This document shows positions 39,782 through 48,738 of a stretch of DNA of 64,000 bases, in pieces. The notes below the pieces were generated by a model. The model ran no database searches. It was not told the origin of the DNA and saw nothing but the letters and a program-made list of their open reading frames with translations. Numbering within the stretch: position 1 is the stretch's first letter; each line of letters begins with the position of its first letter. Made by a program: the position numbers and the translations under genes. Origin of the DNA: Winogradskyella tangerina (GTDB lineage Bacteria; Bacteroidota; Bacteroidia; Flavobacteriales; Flavobacteriaceae); NCBI RefSeq assembly GCF_003260205.1, contig NZ_QERF01000008.1:1-64000 (forward strand). The letters run 5' to 3'.

Positions 39782-42700
39782 CTAATTATCGTCTGTTTCG
39801 ATTGATGAATTTGTTTTGGCTTCTTCGGCTTTAATTTTATTGAGTTCGAAGGTGGCTTCTTCAACCACATCGTCATAATCAGGGAAATTTGAAATCACAC
39901 TTTCAAGAATGTAATTCGCCTGAAACGCATCGCCTAAGGCATAGAAATTCTTCGCCATTACCACCAAGCCTTTCGCACTAAAGTATTTATAGCTGCTGTA
40001 GTCCTTAGCTAAACGTTGAATTGTGGCATTTGATGCTTCATATTTTCCTTCTTTATTCTTGAAATAACCATTGTAATAAAGTGCTTCAGCCGCTAAACTT
40101 CCTGAGGCAATTTTTTCAACATTGGCATAAGCTGTTTTAGCCTTATCCTCATTTCCAGTTTTTATGGCAGAGCGTGCAATTATTATCTGAGCATCACTTT
40201 TTACTTTATTATCTAGATTTGAATTGCCCAGTACTTTCTCTGCGTAACTTTCAGCTGCGGAGTAATCTTCGGTCTGATAGTAGGCATTCATGAGGTTAGA
40301 TTGTGCATACAATACATTTTGCGGATAATCTGCCTCTTCTTCTAAAGTGAGCAACACCGGTATAGCCTGCTGCCAATTGGAGTCTTTCAAATAGATCTCG
40401 CAAAGCCTCACAGTGGCTTGCTCGGTATATTCACTTTTTGATGCCTCAACAACATATTTGTAATGCGGTTGTGCATTTTCAAACAGGTCTTTCTTATAGT
40501 ACAATTGCGCTAAATAGAAATGCGATTTTAGAGCATGAATACCATTTGGGAATTGATTCAAATATTTATTAAACTGCCTAATGGCTTTATCTGTATCATT
40601 GTCTAAATACGGTTTTTCTGCGGCTAAATACATGGTATTATCTAACTCCACATCAGTAACCTCAACATAATCCAAAGATCGTACCCATGCGGCATACTCA
40701 TCAACTTGACCAAGGTCTATGTAGATCAGACGTGCCGTTGAAATTGCCTGAACAGCTTCACCCGAACCTGGGAAATCTCCAGCCACCTTTTTAAACTTTG
40801 TTAAGGCACGCTCATTATCATTGGCGTTATAGTAAACTAACCCCTGTCGTAATAAAGCCTTTGACGTAAACGCACTTCTTCGGTATTCAGAATTTAAACG
40901 ATCATACATTTGCATAGCATTGTCTGTATCGCCTTTTTTCACATAAGAATTAGCCAATTCGTACATGGCATCATCGCGTAAGGCCGATTTTGGATAACCC
41001 TCAATAAACGTTTTTAACTCTGAAATCTTAGTAGAAACTTTTCCCAAGTAACCATGACTCATGGCCTTCTGAAAGGCTGCGTAATCGGTTTCGATCTCAT
41101 TGATCTGAATGGCCTTATCATAAGCGCTAATTGCATTTTGATATTTACTAGATACGAAATAACCATCTGCCAATCTTAAATAAGCATCATTTCTTCTGAG
41201 ACGATCACTGGCATTTTTATCAATGAATGTTTGAAAGTATTTTGATGCATTATTGTAATCTTTCAACTTAAAATAGGTATAGGCCAAATTGTAGTCGAGA
41301 TTGTCATTTTCAGGTAAGCTTGAAGCCTCTGCTCTACCTGCAAATTGCTTGAAACCGATTAAGGCATCATTATAATTGGTGAGATTATATTCTGTTTCAG
41401 CCTTCCAGAATGTTGCTTTAGCCACAAATACAGGCTCTCTAGGTTCTTTCAGAGAATTATTAAACATCTCCAATGCTTCACTATAACGTGTTTCGTTGTA
41501 TAATTCAATGCCTCTGAAAAAGGCTACTTTCTGATAAGCGACTTTATTTTCAAAACTGTTCTTTCCTTTCAACAATTCAAGCGCTTCTTTATAATTTTTT
41601 GAAGTGATATAAGAATCGATAAGTAAGGTTTCGATCTCTTCTCTATAGCTGGTATCTGGATACTTGTCTAAATAACCTGCCAAGACCTGAGGAACTGACT
41701 GATAAGGATTTCCTATCTCATAACTGATCTTCGCATAGTTTAACCATGCATCTTCTTGAATTTTTAGGTCGTAATCCATTTCCGAAGCATTTCTGAAGGC
41801 ATTAAGAGCTTCTTGTTTTTTATCGAGGTTGATATAACTCTCACCCAAATGGTAATAAGCATTTTGAGCTACTGAATTGTTACCGTCAATGATTTTATTA
41901 AATTCTGAAATAGCCTTCTCGAAGTCATTCTGCTTGTAGTAAGCGTAGCCCAGCTGATAGTAATCGGTGTTACTCCACTTACCGCGTTTGCCTTCATAAG
42001 CCTGTAAATATGGAATAGCTTCCGGATACTTTTCGAGATTAAAATAGCTCTCACCAATTATCTTTGAAAGTTCTGAAACTTCTTCACCTTGGCTATTTGG
42101 TAATTGCTCTAAGGCCAATTCTATAGCTTTTTCAAACTTCCCTAACTTGAAATTCAGATCAGCCTGATAATAAGAGAGCTTCTCCTTATATTTTTCATTA
42201 TCACTAACCTGATCGAAATAGGTATTGGCAGTGTCATAATCATCGCCTTCATAGGCCATATATCCGATGTAATACTTGGCCTGTGAGCCATATTCTTTAG
42301 AATCAACAACTCTATTTAAATATTTGGTAGCCTGGGTCTTACTCTTTGTGGCGTATAAACTGTAACCATAATTGAAATAGTAGCGATCGCGCTCTGATCG
42401 GGCTATACTCATCTCATCAACTTTTTGATACCACTTCCGTGCATAAGCATATTTTGAATTTTCAAAATAATAATCTGCCACATCTAAAAATGCTGTATTA
42501 CGCTTTGTACTTGTTGGATATTCTTCAACGAATTCAGTGATGAGATCGTCGGCATTTCTTTGATTTAGCCGTACTGCACAATTAGCAATATAATACGAGC
42601 AATCAGACTTCAAAACCTCATCTTCCGTATTGTATTTTATGTCGTCAAATAATGATTGAGCGGCTTTGTACTGTTTATTATTATACAAGGTTAAAGCCTT

Positions 42701-42805
42701 TTGGTAATCTCTTAACTCACTTGTGTAAACTGAGGATTTTTGCGAAAATCCAAGTGAACTAATGATTAGAAAAACGATGATAAATTGTCTCTTTAAAAGT
42801 AGCAT
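39782..42805 (-). CDS. Large exported tetratricopeptide-repeat protein
   Basis: 1007 residues from ATG 42805, which starts a proper signal peptide (MLLLKRQFIIVFLIISSLGF). The TTG at 42853 lies within the -7 element and would not be transcribed. Nearly the whole protein is TPR-like: repeated units such as KALTLYNNKQYKAAQSLFDD, AISEFNKIIDGNNSVAQNAYYHLGESY and SEALEMFNNSLKEP. TPR arrays act as periplasmic scaffolds or Tol/BamD-type partners. Placement directly before the barrel gene suggests they work together in the outer membrane; that is inference. Confidence 0.85.
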   Translation of the reverse strand: MLLLKRQFIIVFLIISSLGFSQKSSVYTSELRDYQKALTLYNNKQYKAAQSLFDDIKYNTEDEVLKSDCSYYIANCAVRLNQRNADDLITEFVEEYPTSTKRNTAFLDVADYYFENSKYAYARKWYQKVDEMSIARSERDRYYFNYGYSLYATKSKTQATKYLNRVVDSKEYGSQAKYYIGYMAYEGDDYDTANTYFDQVSDNEKYKEKLSYYQADLNFKLGKFEKAIELALEQLPNSQGEEVSELSKIIGESYFNLEKYPEAIPYLQAYEGKRGKWSNTDYYQLGYAYYKQNDFEKAISEFNKIIDGNNSVAQNAYYHLGESYINLDKKQEALNAFRNASEMDYDLKIQEDAWLNYAKISYEIGNPYQSVPQVLAGYLDKYPDTSYREEIETLLIDSYITSKNYKEALELLKGKNSFENKVAYQKVAFFRGIELYNETRYSEALEMFNNSLKEPREPVFVAKATFWKAETEYNLTNYNDALIGFKQFAGRAEASSLPENDNLDYNLAYTYFKLKDYNNASKYFQTFIDKNASDRLRRNDAYLRLADGYFVSSKYQNAISAYDKAIQINEIETDYAAFQKAMSHGYLGKVSTKISELKTFIEGYPKSALRDDAMYELANSYVKKGDTDNAMQMYDRLNSEYRRSAFTSKALLRQGLVYYNANDNERALTKFKKVAGDFPGSGEAVQAISTARLIYIDLGQVDEYAAWVRSLDYVEVTDVELDNTMYLAAEKPYLDNDTDKAIRQFNKYLNQFPNGIHALKSHFYLAQLYYKKDLFENAQPHYKYVVEASKSEYTEQATVRLCEIYLKDSNWQQAIPVLLTLEEEADYPQNVLYAQSNLMNAYYQTEDYSAAESYAEKVLGNSNLDNKVKSDAQIIIARSAIKTGNEDKAKTAYANVEKIASGSLAAEALYYNGYFKNKEGKYEASNATIQRLAKDYSSYKYFSAKGLVVMAKNFYALGDAFQANYILESVISNFPDYDDVVEEATFELNKIKAEEAKTNSSIETDDN

Positions 42806-42851
42806 CAGTGTCGTTTTTTGATTAATTAATATTGATGATAAATAGCGTTTC

Positions 42852-42859
42852 AAATATAG
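42852..42859 (-). promoter_or_regulatory. -7 element of the TPR-barrel operon
   Basis: TATATTTG on the minus strand. A start point near 42845 gives a 40-base leader and rules out the upstream TTG as start codon. TTG at the usual distance is missing. Confidence 0.5.
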
Positions 42860-42963
42860 TTGAATACAAATCCTATAACGGTAGAAAATTAGTATAATTA
42901 TAAACCGACTTATTAATATTGGGTATTTCCTTATGAGTCAATGTATTCATAATTTCTATTTCA

Positions 42964-44562
42964 TTAAAAAAGCCATCCGAAAAATCGATTGTGAAAACCC
43001 ACAGTCTTTTTAGCACTTTCGAATTCAATTCTGTAAACGCCAAAATTTCCTTGTGACTTTACGGCAACACTATTATGTAAGGGTTTTTCAAATTCTGAAA
43101 GACCCATAGGAAAGGTTATCTTCATATCTTCACCAAGCAGCCCTGTTTTTATAACCTTGTGCCTATTTTCAATATCATAGATCTTATAAACCAATCCTTT
43201 TTTTAATCCTTTCGAACTAAAATCTACTTCAACATCATCGCCTTCTTTATCTAATACCGCCACATTGAATTGCAGAGAATTTGTATTCAATTTTTCTACT
43301 TTCAATACAGGATCAACTTCAAATGTTTGAAGCGATTTCCATTGGCTTTCAGCATCTAAATCGTATTTAGTTTTCCATTCAGACAGTTGAAAATCTTTGT
43401 GTTTCAATATCCTTAAACCCTTTACTTTTCTAGTGTGATATCTGTTATTGTTAAATACCATGCTACCATTTTCGAGTCCTGTGAGTGTTGACTTTTCAAA
43501 ATGTATATAACCGGTATAAACTGTATTATTTTGGAATTTCAGAGATTTTGCATGCAGAATATTAAGCGCATTATTTCTTCCAATGATCACATTGTTTTCG
43601 ATTAAAATATCCTCGACCAATGCTTTATCAGTAAACCCAACAGTGATAGAGTTTCCGTAGCCATAATTCTTTGCACTTTGAAAATCTACATTATGATAAA
43701 ATACGTTGTCTCTCACATTGATATTTTTTGCAATATTGACACCTTTTCGATCACCAGAGGCTACGATAAGGTTCGACCATGGTTGACCTGAAGGCGCGCC
43801 ATTATTGAATACTATATTATCTTCGAGATCGACATTTTTAACAAATTCTCGATTAGTTCCAGAACTGGCTGACCATACTTCAATGCCTTTATAGTAGTTA
43901 TTAAAAACGATGTTGTTGCGGAGAATTCTTGTCTTGTTACTTTCGTTTTGCACATAGATTCCAACACCATGACCTCGCTGTGCCTGATAACCATTATTGT
44001 AGATCAAACAATCTTCAATGATAGATCCGCCAGTTGATTTCCAAGACCCAAATCCAGAGCCTGGAATATTATGAATAATTAAATTCTGAAATTTACAATC
44101 TTCACCTTCAATATGATTAACTCCAGTGACCGCTTTAAATTTATTCCCTGATTTAGTACGATTAAATTCACCCAGATATGTGATCTCAAAATTCTTGAAA
44201 ATAACTCTGCTTCCCATAACCTCGAGCACGTAATGGGTCTTTTCTTGAATATTTCCATTGAGAATTACTTTATCATTTTTATATGCCGAAACTGTAATAA
44301 ACTCAGAATTGACGGTAGAAGTTAGAGTACTTACATAATTTCCATTGTAGGTTCCTTCATGGATCCATATAATATCGCCGCCATTTATACGTTCTGAAGA
44401 CTGCGACAATGCAGTTTGCAATTCCCACGGACGATCAAGGCTTCCATCTCCCACCTTTGAACCTTTAATGTTTTTTCCATCAATAGGAAACACATGATAT
44501 TCGTTCTGAGCAAATGAAGTCATGGTTAAAACTAAAGAAAATATGCAAAAAATAATTCTCAT
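42964..44562 (-). CDS. Exported right-handed beta-helix repeat protein
   Basis: 532 residues from ATG 44562 (MRIIFCIFSLVLTMTSFAQ signal peptide); an upstream in-frame start at 44604 adds only non-signal residues. About residues 50-390 form parallel beta-helix repeats (GGDIIWIHEGTYNGN, then NGGSIIEDCLIYNN-like coils with many Asn ladders, for example ILRNNIVFNNYYKG). This fold is found in pectate-lyase-like polysaccharide-degrading or binding proteins. No catalytic set can be assigned. The C-terminal part (about 430-530) is a beta-sandwich-like region. It lies between the TPR gene and ftsE. Confidence 0.82.
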   Translation of the reverse strand: MRIIFCIFSLVLTMTSFAQNEYHVFPIDGKNIKGSKVGDGSLDRPWELQTALSQSSERINGGDIIWIHEGTYNGNYVSTLTSTVNSEFITVSAYKNDKVILNGNIQEKTHYVLEVMGSRVIFKNFEITYLGEFNRTKSGNKFKAVTGVNHIEGEDCKFQNLIIHNIPGSGFGSWKSTGGSIIEDCLIYNNGYQAQRGHGVGIYVQNESNKTRILRNNIVFNNYYKGIEVWSASSGTNREFVKNVDLEDNIVFNNGAPSGQPWSNLIVASGDRKGVNIAKNINVRDNVFYHNVDFQSAKNYGYGNSITVGFTDKALVEDILIENNVIIGRNNALNILHAKSLKFQNNTVYTGYIHFEKSTLTGLENGSMVFNNNRYHTRKVKGLRILKHKDFQLSEWKTKYDLDAESQWKSLQTFEVDPVLKVEKLNTNSLQFNVAVLDKEGDDVEVDFSSKGLKKGLVYKIYDIENRHKVIKTGLLGEDMKITFPMGLSEFEKPLHNSVAVKSQGNFGVYRIEFESAKKTVGFHNRFFGWLF

Positions 44563-44604
44563 GTATATAGGTTTCCAATTACTATGCCAAGGTATAAATA
44601 GCAT

Positions 44605-44635
44605 TTGGGATTTGAAATTTTACGCCATACATTTA
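44605..44635 (+). promoter_or_regulatory. Putative promoter of ftsE
   Basis: TTG (44605-44607), 20-base spacer and TACATTTA (44628-44635), one mismatch from TAnnTTTG. The expected start is near 44642. Confidence 0.4.
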
Positions 44636-44660
44636 CAGGGATTAAAAACTATCTAAATCT

Positions 44661-45344
44661 ATGTCCGAAACCGTTCTTCAGCTTAAAGACGCTACCATTT
44701 ACCAAGGTGGAAATATGGTCCTTACCGACGTTAATTTTGAAATGGAAAAAGGTGACTTTGTGTACCTTATCGGTAAAACAGGAAGTGGAAAAAGTAGCTT
44801 TATGAAAACCCTTTATGGTGACCTTGAACTTACGGAAGGCGAAGGGCAAGTCGTAGATTTTGATCTTAGAACCATGAAGGAAAATGACATTCCTTTTTTA
44901 CGCAGGAAACTTGGAATAGTATTTCAAGATTTCAAATTGCTTCCAGACCGTACTGTCAATGGCAACTTAGAATTTGTTCTTAAGGCTACCGGATGGAAAG
45001 AAAAAGACAAGATTAGTCAACGAATTGAAGAGGTTTTAGACAAAGTTGGCATGAAAACAAAGGGCTTTAAATTTCCTCATGAACTTTCTGGTGGTGAACA
45101 ACAGCGTATAGCTATTGCAAGAGCATTACTTAACGACCCAGAACTAATTCTTGCTGACGAGCCAACAGGAAATCTAGACCCTCAGACGAGTATAGAGGTG
45201 ATGGAGGTTTTACAAGACATCAATAAAAACGGTAATACGATATTAATGGCAACCCACGATTACGCCTTACTTCTGAAGTACCCCAGCAAAACTTTAAAAT
45301 GTGATGAAAATAAAGTATTTGAAGTGGTACAAAGGAAGACCTAA
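44661..45344 (+). CDS. ftsE: Cell division ATP-binding protein FtsE
   Basis: 227 residues, the usual FtsE length. Walker [10 protein letters not shown] with K44, Q-loop [13 protein letters not shown], signature [15 protein letters not shown], Walker [13 protein letters not shown] and the H-loop ATHDY. The [10 protein letters not shown] segment is characteristic of FtsE. FtsE with FtsX activates peptidoglycan hydrolases at the division site. No ftsX lies next to it in this window; LolD-type ATPase is the alternative reading. Glycosyltransferase genes follow after about 30 bases. Confidence 0.9.
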   Translation: MSETVLQLKDATIYQGGNMVLTDVNFEMEKGDFVYLIGKTGSGKSSFMKTLYGDLELTEGEGQVVDFDLRTMKENDIPFLRRKLGIVFQDFKLLPDRTVNGNLEFVLKATGWKEKDKISQRIEEVLDKVGMKTKGFKFPHELSGGEQQRIAIARALLNDPELILADEPTGNLDPQTSIEVMEVLQDINKNGNTILMATHDYALLLKYPSKTLKCDENKVFEVVQRKT

Positions 45345-45377
45345 ATTTTTAGAGTTGTGATCCACTGGCAGAACACC

Positions 45378-46271
45378 ATGCTATCCATTTTGATTCCCAC
45401 ATATAACTATCCAATTAGTGCGCTTGTTGCGTCGCTACATAGGGTATTGGATAATTTTGACCTTGCTTACGAAATACAATGTTTAGAAGATGGCTCGCAA
45501 TTGTATGTTGAAGAAAATAAAGCAGCATGCGATAGTTATGACCATACGCTTCATATCATTTCAGAGGAAAATAAAGGCCGAATAAATTCGAGGAAACGCC
45601 TTGCGCAGAATGCTAAATACGATTGGTTACTTTTTCTCGATGCTGATGTGGAAATTTCAAATGATGACTTCATCAAAACCTATTCAGACTATTTTGATAA
45701 ATCAAAAGAGGCGATTTATGGTGGCTGCTCCTATGCATCAGAACAGCCTGAAACATCACAATTACTACGTTGGAAATACGGAAAAGCCTACGAGGAAGTG
45801 AATTCTAGCGTCAGAAACAAAACACCTTACAAGTCCATTGTATCGGCTAATTTTCTAATTAAAAAACACACCTTTCAACATATTATTTCAGAAATTAAGA
45901 ATGAAGGTTACGGCTATGATGTTTTTATTGGGGCTTTAATGAAAGAACATAAGACTAAAGTACATCATATCGACAATCCTGTGCTACATACTGGTTTGGA
46001 TGAAAATTCAGAATATTTAGCTAAGGTGGAAAAATCTGTAGAAACCAATTATAGACTTCTGAATGAACAAAAAATCAATACCACTCAAAACAGCCTTCTA
46101 AAATTATTTAAATCTCTTAAGAGACTTGGTATGGTAAGAATTGTAAGTGGAATGTTTAATACGTTCAGACAGCCAATTAAAAGGCATCTGCTTGGCAATA
46201 GTCCAAATGTTAAGCTATTGCAGTTTTATAAATTGGGCTACCTTTGTGCTATAAGTCTCGATAAAAAATGA
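45378..46271 (+). CDS. Glycosyltransferase family 2
   Basis: 297 residues from ATG 45378 (an upstream GTG at 45357 adds seven residues). GT-A fold start LSILIPTYNYPISAL, nucleotide-binding EDGSQLYVEE, the acidic metal motif LLFLDADVEIS (about 83-93) and HHIDNPVLHTGLDENSEY. No membrane segment. It should transfer an unknown sugar to a growing surface glycan. It overlaps the next gene by ATGA, so the two are translationally coupled. Confidence 0.85.
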   Translation: MLSILIPTYNYPISALVASLHRVLDNFDLAYEIQCLEDGSQLYVEENKAACDSYDHTLHIISEENKGRINSRKRLAQNAKYDWLLFLDADVEISNDDFIKTYSDYFDKSKEAIYGGCSYASEQPETSQLLRWKYGKAYEEVNSSVRNKTPYKSIVSANFLIKKHTFQHIISEIKNEGYGYDVFIGALMKEHKTKVHHIDNPVLHTGLDENSEYLAKVEKSVETNYRLLNEQKINTTQNSLLKLFKSLKRLGMVRIVSGMFNTFRQPIKRHLLGNSPNVKLLQFYKLGYLCAISLDKK

Positions 46272-47209
46272 CGCCTTTCTTTTCAGTCGTAGTTACCGTA
46301 TATAATAAAGGGCACTTTATAGAAAAAACGATTAGAAGTATTCTTAATCAAACGTTTGATAACTTCGAACTATTGATCGTTGATGACGGTAGTACTGACA
46401 ATAGTCTGGAAATTATTCAAGGTATCAAGGACGAACGGATTATCATTTATTCAAACAAAAATCAAGGTGTTTCTGCTGCCCGAAATTTTGGTATGCAAAA
46501 AGCCAAAACCGAATTCATTGCGCTTTCTGATGGCGATGATATTTGGTTAGAAAATCATCTTGAAGAACTTAAAAATTTAATCGACGCTAACAGCGATTGC
46601 GGTATTTATGCCACGTCGTACGAAAAACACTTTTTTAATAAATATACTACTTCACCTAAATTTAGTGATGTAGACCATCCCTTTTTTGGTGTTGTAGAGG
46701 ACTATTTCAAGACAAGTTTAGTAGACAATATCCTCTGGACGTCTGCTGTGGCAATTCCGAAGAAAATAATTGATTCAGGTTTTTTGTTCGATGAACATCT
46801 CGGCTGGGGCGAAGACACCGATCTTTGGATTAGAATTGCGAATAATCACAAAGTTGCGTTTTCTTCAAAGGTGACTGCTCATAAAATGATTCATACGCAA
46901 GAAAATCATCTCTCTCTCACAAAAAATATCCCAAATCTCATGATGATGATCGATAAGCACAAAGCTGAAGAAAAAAACAATCCTTCACTTAAAGCTTTTT
47001 TAGATGTGAATAGATTTATGATTGCGATGGAGGCGAAATTGCGAAATGACTATGAAAACTACAAAAAGGTAAAGCAAGATATCGATCCAAATCATCTCAA
47101 CTTTAAATTGCGACTGCTATTGAATTTACCTTCTGGAATATTAAGATTCTTAAAAAGAATGAAATTTCTGCTTTTAAAAAAGCAACTTTACAGCTCACCG
47201 TTTAGATGA
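46268..47209 (+). CDS. Glycosyltransferase family 2
   Basis: 313 residues. Classical GT2 start FFSVVVTVYNKGHFIEKTIRSILNQT, DDGSTDNSLEI, and the metal-binding motif SDGDDIWL (about 89-96), then WGEDTDLWIR. The C-terminus is basic and helical, perhaps membrane-associated. Start ATG overlaps the preceding stop by four bases. Its 3' end overlaps the convergent FdtA-type gene by 15 bases. Confidence 0.9.
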   Translation: MTPFFSVVVTVYNKGHFIEKTIRSILNQTFDNFELLIVDDGSTDNSLEIIQGIKDERIIIYSNKNQGVSAARNFGMQKAKTEFIALSDGDDIWLENHLEELKNLIDANSDCGIYATSYEKHFFNKYTTSPKFSDVDHPFFGVVEDYFKTSLVDNILWTSAVAIPKKIIDSGFLFDEHLGWGEDTDLWIRIANNHKVAFSSKVTAHKMIHTQENHLSLTKNIPNLMMMIDKHKAEEKNNPSLKAFLDVNRFMIAMEAKLRNDYENYKKVKQDIDPNHLNFKLRLLLNLPSGILRFLKRMKFLLLKKQLYSSPFR

Positions 47210-47599
47210 TAAAAACGCATCATAATCTCTCACATACTCGCTGGCATCAAAGTTGGTAGATGCTAAAACCAAACACACTGCACCTGAAGAAAAGTTATCG
47301 ATTTCGCGCCAAATATCAGTAGGAATATACAAGCCCTGATTTGGCTTATTTAGCATTATACGTTGACGTGTATGACCATCATCGATAATAACTTCAAAGC
47401 TGCCACTAAGTGCTATTACAACAGATTGCTGTTTTTTATGCGCATGACCACCTCTAAAACTATCCGTTGGCACATCGTATAAATAGTATACGCGTTTAAT
47501 TTCGAAAGGAATGATATCTTTCTCAACAACCGCAAGTGATCCGCGCTCGTCGTGTACCTTCGGAATTTCGATCAATTGCGTATGCGTTAATGTCTTCAT
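47195..47599 (-). CDS. FdtA/QdtA-type dTDP-sugar ketoisomerase (cupin)
   Basis: 134 residues from ATG 47599 (MKTLTHTQLIEIPKV); a longer frame from 47635 would overlap the GT4 gene. Small cupin with GGHAHKKQQSVVIALSGSFEVIIDDG (about 50-75) and the end IWREIDNFSSGAVCLVLASTNFDASEYVRDYDAFL, typical of WxcM-like sugar 3,4-ketoisomerases. Known members turn dTDP-4-keto-6-deoxyglucose into the 3-keto sugar. A fitting 3-aminotransferase (DegT type) is at 52489. Confidence 0.85.
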   Translation of the reverse strand: MKTLTHTQLIEIPKVHDERGSLAVVEKDIIPFEIKRVYYLYDVPTDSFRGGHAHKKQQSVVIALSGSFEVIIDDGHTRQRIMLNKPNQGLYIPTDIWREIDNFSSGAVCLVLASTNFDASEYVRDYDAFLSSKR

Positions 47600-47613
47600 A
47601 GTATTTTTGGTGC

Positions 47614-48702
47614 TTACTTTAGTAGGGTTTGCCATTGTGAACCTATCGCCTCTTTTGAAAATTTGGCAACACTAGTTTTTGCATTAGACTTGCAATGTAA
47701 GTATAAATCTTTATCCTTTAACATTCTATTCATAGCATTTACTAATACTTCTTCATTGTGATTTTCAACCAACAGTCCGTTGTGCTCATGGATAACAATC
47801 TCGCTTGGACCCGATTTGCAATCTACTGAAACTACTGGAGTGCCTAAGGCAAGCGACTCTACCAAAACACGTGGGAACCCTTCATAATGACTTGTAAGAA
47901 CAGTAAAATACGCAGCTTGCACCAAACTAAATGGGTCTGGAGAAAAACCTAAAAACTCAACATGATCATTGATCTGTAATTCTTCAGATTTTTGGATTAA
48001 CAAGGCTTTGTCATTTCCTTTTCCTAATATTTTCAGTTTCATATTTGCCTTGGGTAACTCTGATCTTGAATAGGCATTCAGCAATAAAGAGATGTTTTTA
48101 ACCTTGTCTTCTAAACGACCATAAAAAATAATAAACGATTCCGTAATCTCTGATTTAGAACCTAGTATTTCAACCTCATCAACAATGGGGTTATGTATAA
48201 CTTCAAGGTTTTCAAATCCGTATTCAAGTTTCAGTTTTTCTGAAATTGCTTCAGACACGGTAACAATCTTAAAAGCTGAGTTGTAAAGCCACTTTCCTAG
48301 AAAACGACTAGGATTAATATACATGTCTGTGTTATAACTTCGAACACAGTAAATAGTTTTCTGCGAGGTATAAACCCATTTAGAAATCACAAATTCTTTA
48401 AACCAACCTATTCGAGTTCGGTTATCGATGATATAGTCGAAATTATGTGTTTGTAAATAGCGTTTAAATACCTTTAGTCGCTTTAACCTTCCAAGCCGAC
48501 TATCATCTTTAGATTTTAGTGCACCTAAATTGAGCAGCTGCCCTTTAAATGGATAATCAATCTTATCTAATACTGAAACAATATGAACATCATAACCTAA
48601 GTGGAATAATATTTCAGATAATAAAGCAGAGGAGCGTTCGGCTCCGCCTCCTCCAAGGGATGAAACAACAATGCAAATTTTTTTCGCTTCAGCTTTTGAC
48701 AT
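47614..48702 (-). CDS. Glycosyltransferase family 4
   Basis: 362 residues, GT-B fold. N-terminal KICIVVSSLGGGGAERSSALL, then FIIFYGRLEDKVKNISLLLNAYS and the donor-binding VLTSHYEGFPRVLVESLALGTPVVS with the catalytic-region acid (about 270-295). Retaining transferase; sugar not predictable. ATG at 48702 lies below a possible divergent promoter shared with the next gene. The FdtA-type gene follows after 14 bases. Confidence 0.9.
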   Translation of the reverse strand: MSKAEAKKICIVVSSLGGGGAERSSALLSEILFHLGYDVHIVSVLDKIDYPFKGQLLNLGALKSKDDSRLGRLKRLKVFKRYLQTHNFDYIIDNRTRIGWFKEFVISKWVYTSQKTIYCVRSYNTDMYINPSRFLGKWLYNSAFKIVTVSEAISEKLKLEYGFENLEVIHNPIVDEVEILGSKSEITESFIIFYGRLEDKVKNISLLLNAYSRSELPKANMKLKILGKGNDKALLIQKSEELQINDHVEFLGFSPDPFSLVQAAYFTVLTSHYEGFPRVLVESLALGTPVVSVDCKSGPSEIVIHEHNGLLVENHNEEVLVNAMNRMLKDKDLYLHCKSNAKTSVAKFSKEAIGSQWQTLLK

Positions 48703-48709
48703 TAACCAC

Positions 48710-48729
48710 TATATTTGAAAACAAATGTA
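48710..48729. promoter_or_regulatory. Overlapping divergent -7 elements between two glycosyltransferase genes
   Basis: TATATTTG on the plus strand (48710-48717) and TACATTTG on the minus strand (48729-48722) lie four bases apart. Both fit TAnnTTTG and point outward to genes starting at 48739 and 48702. Neither has TTG at the ideal distance. Confidence 0.5.
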
Positions 48730-48738
48730 ACGATATAA

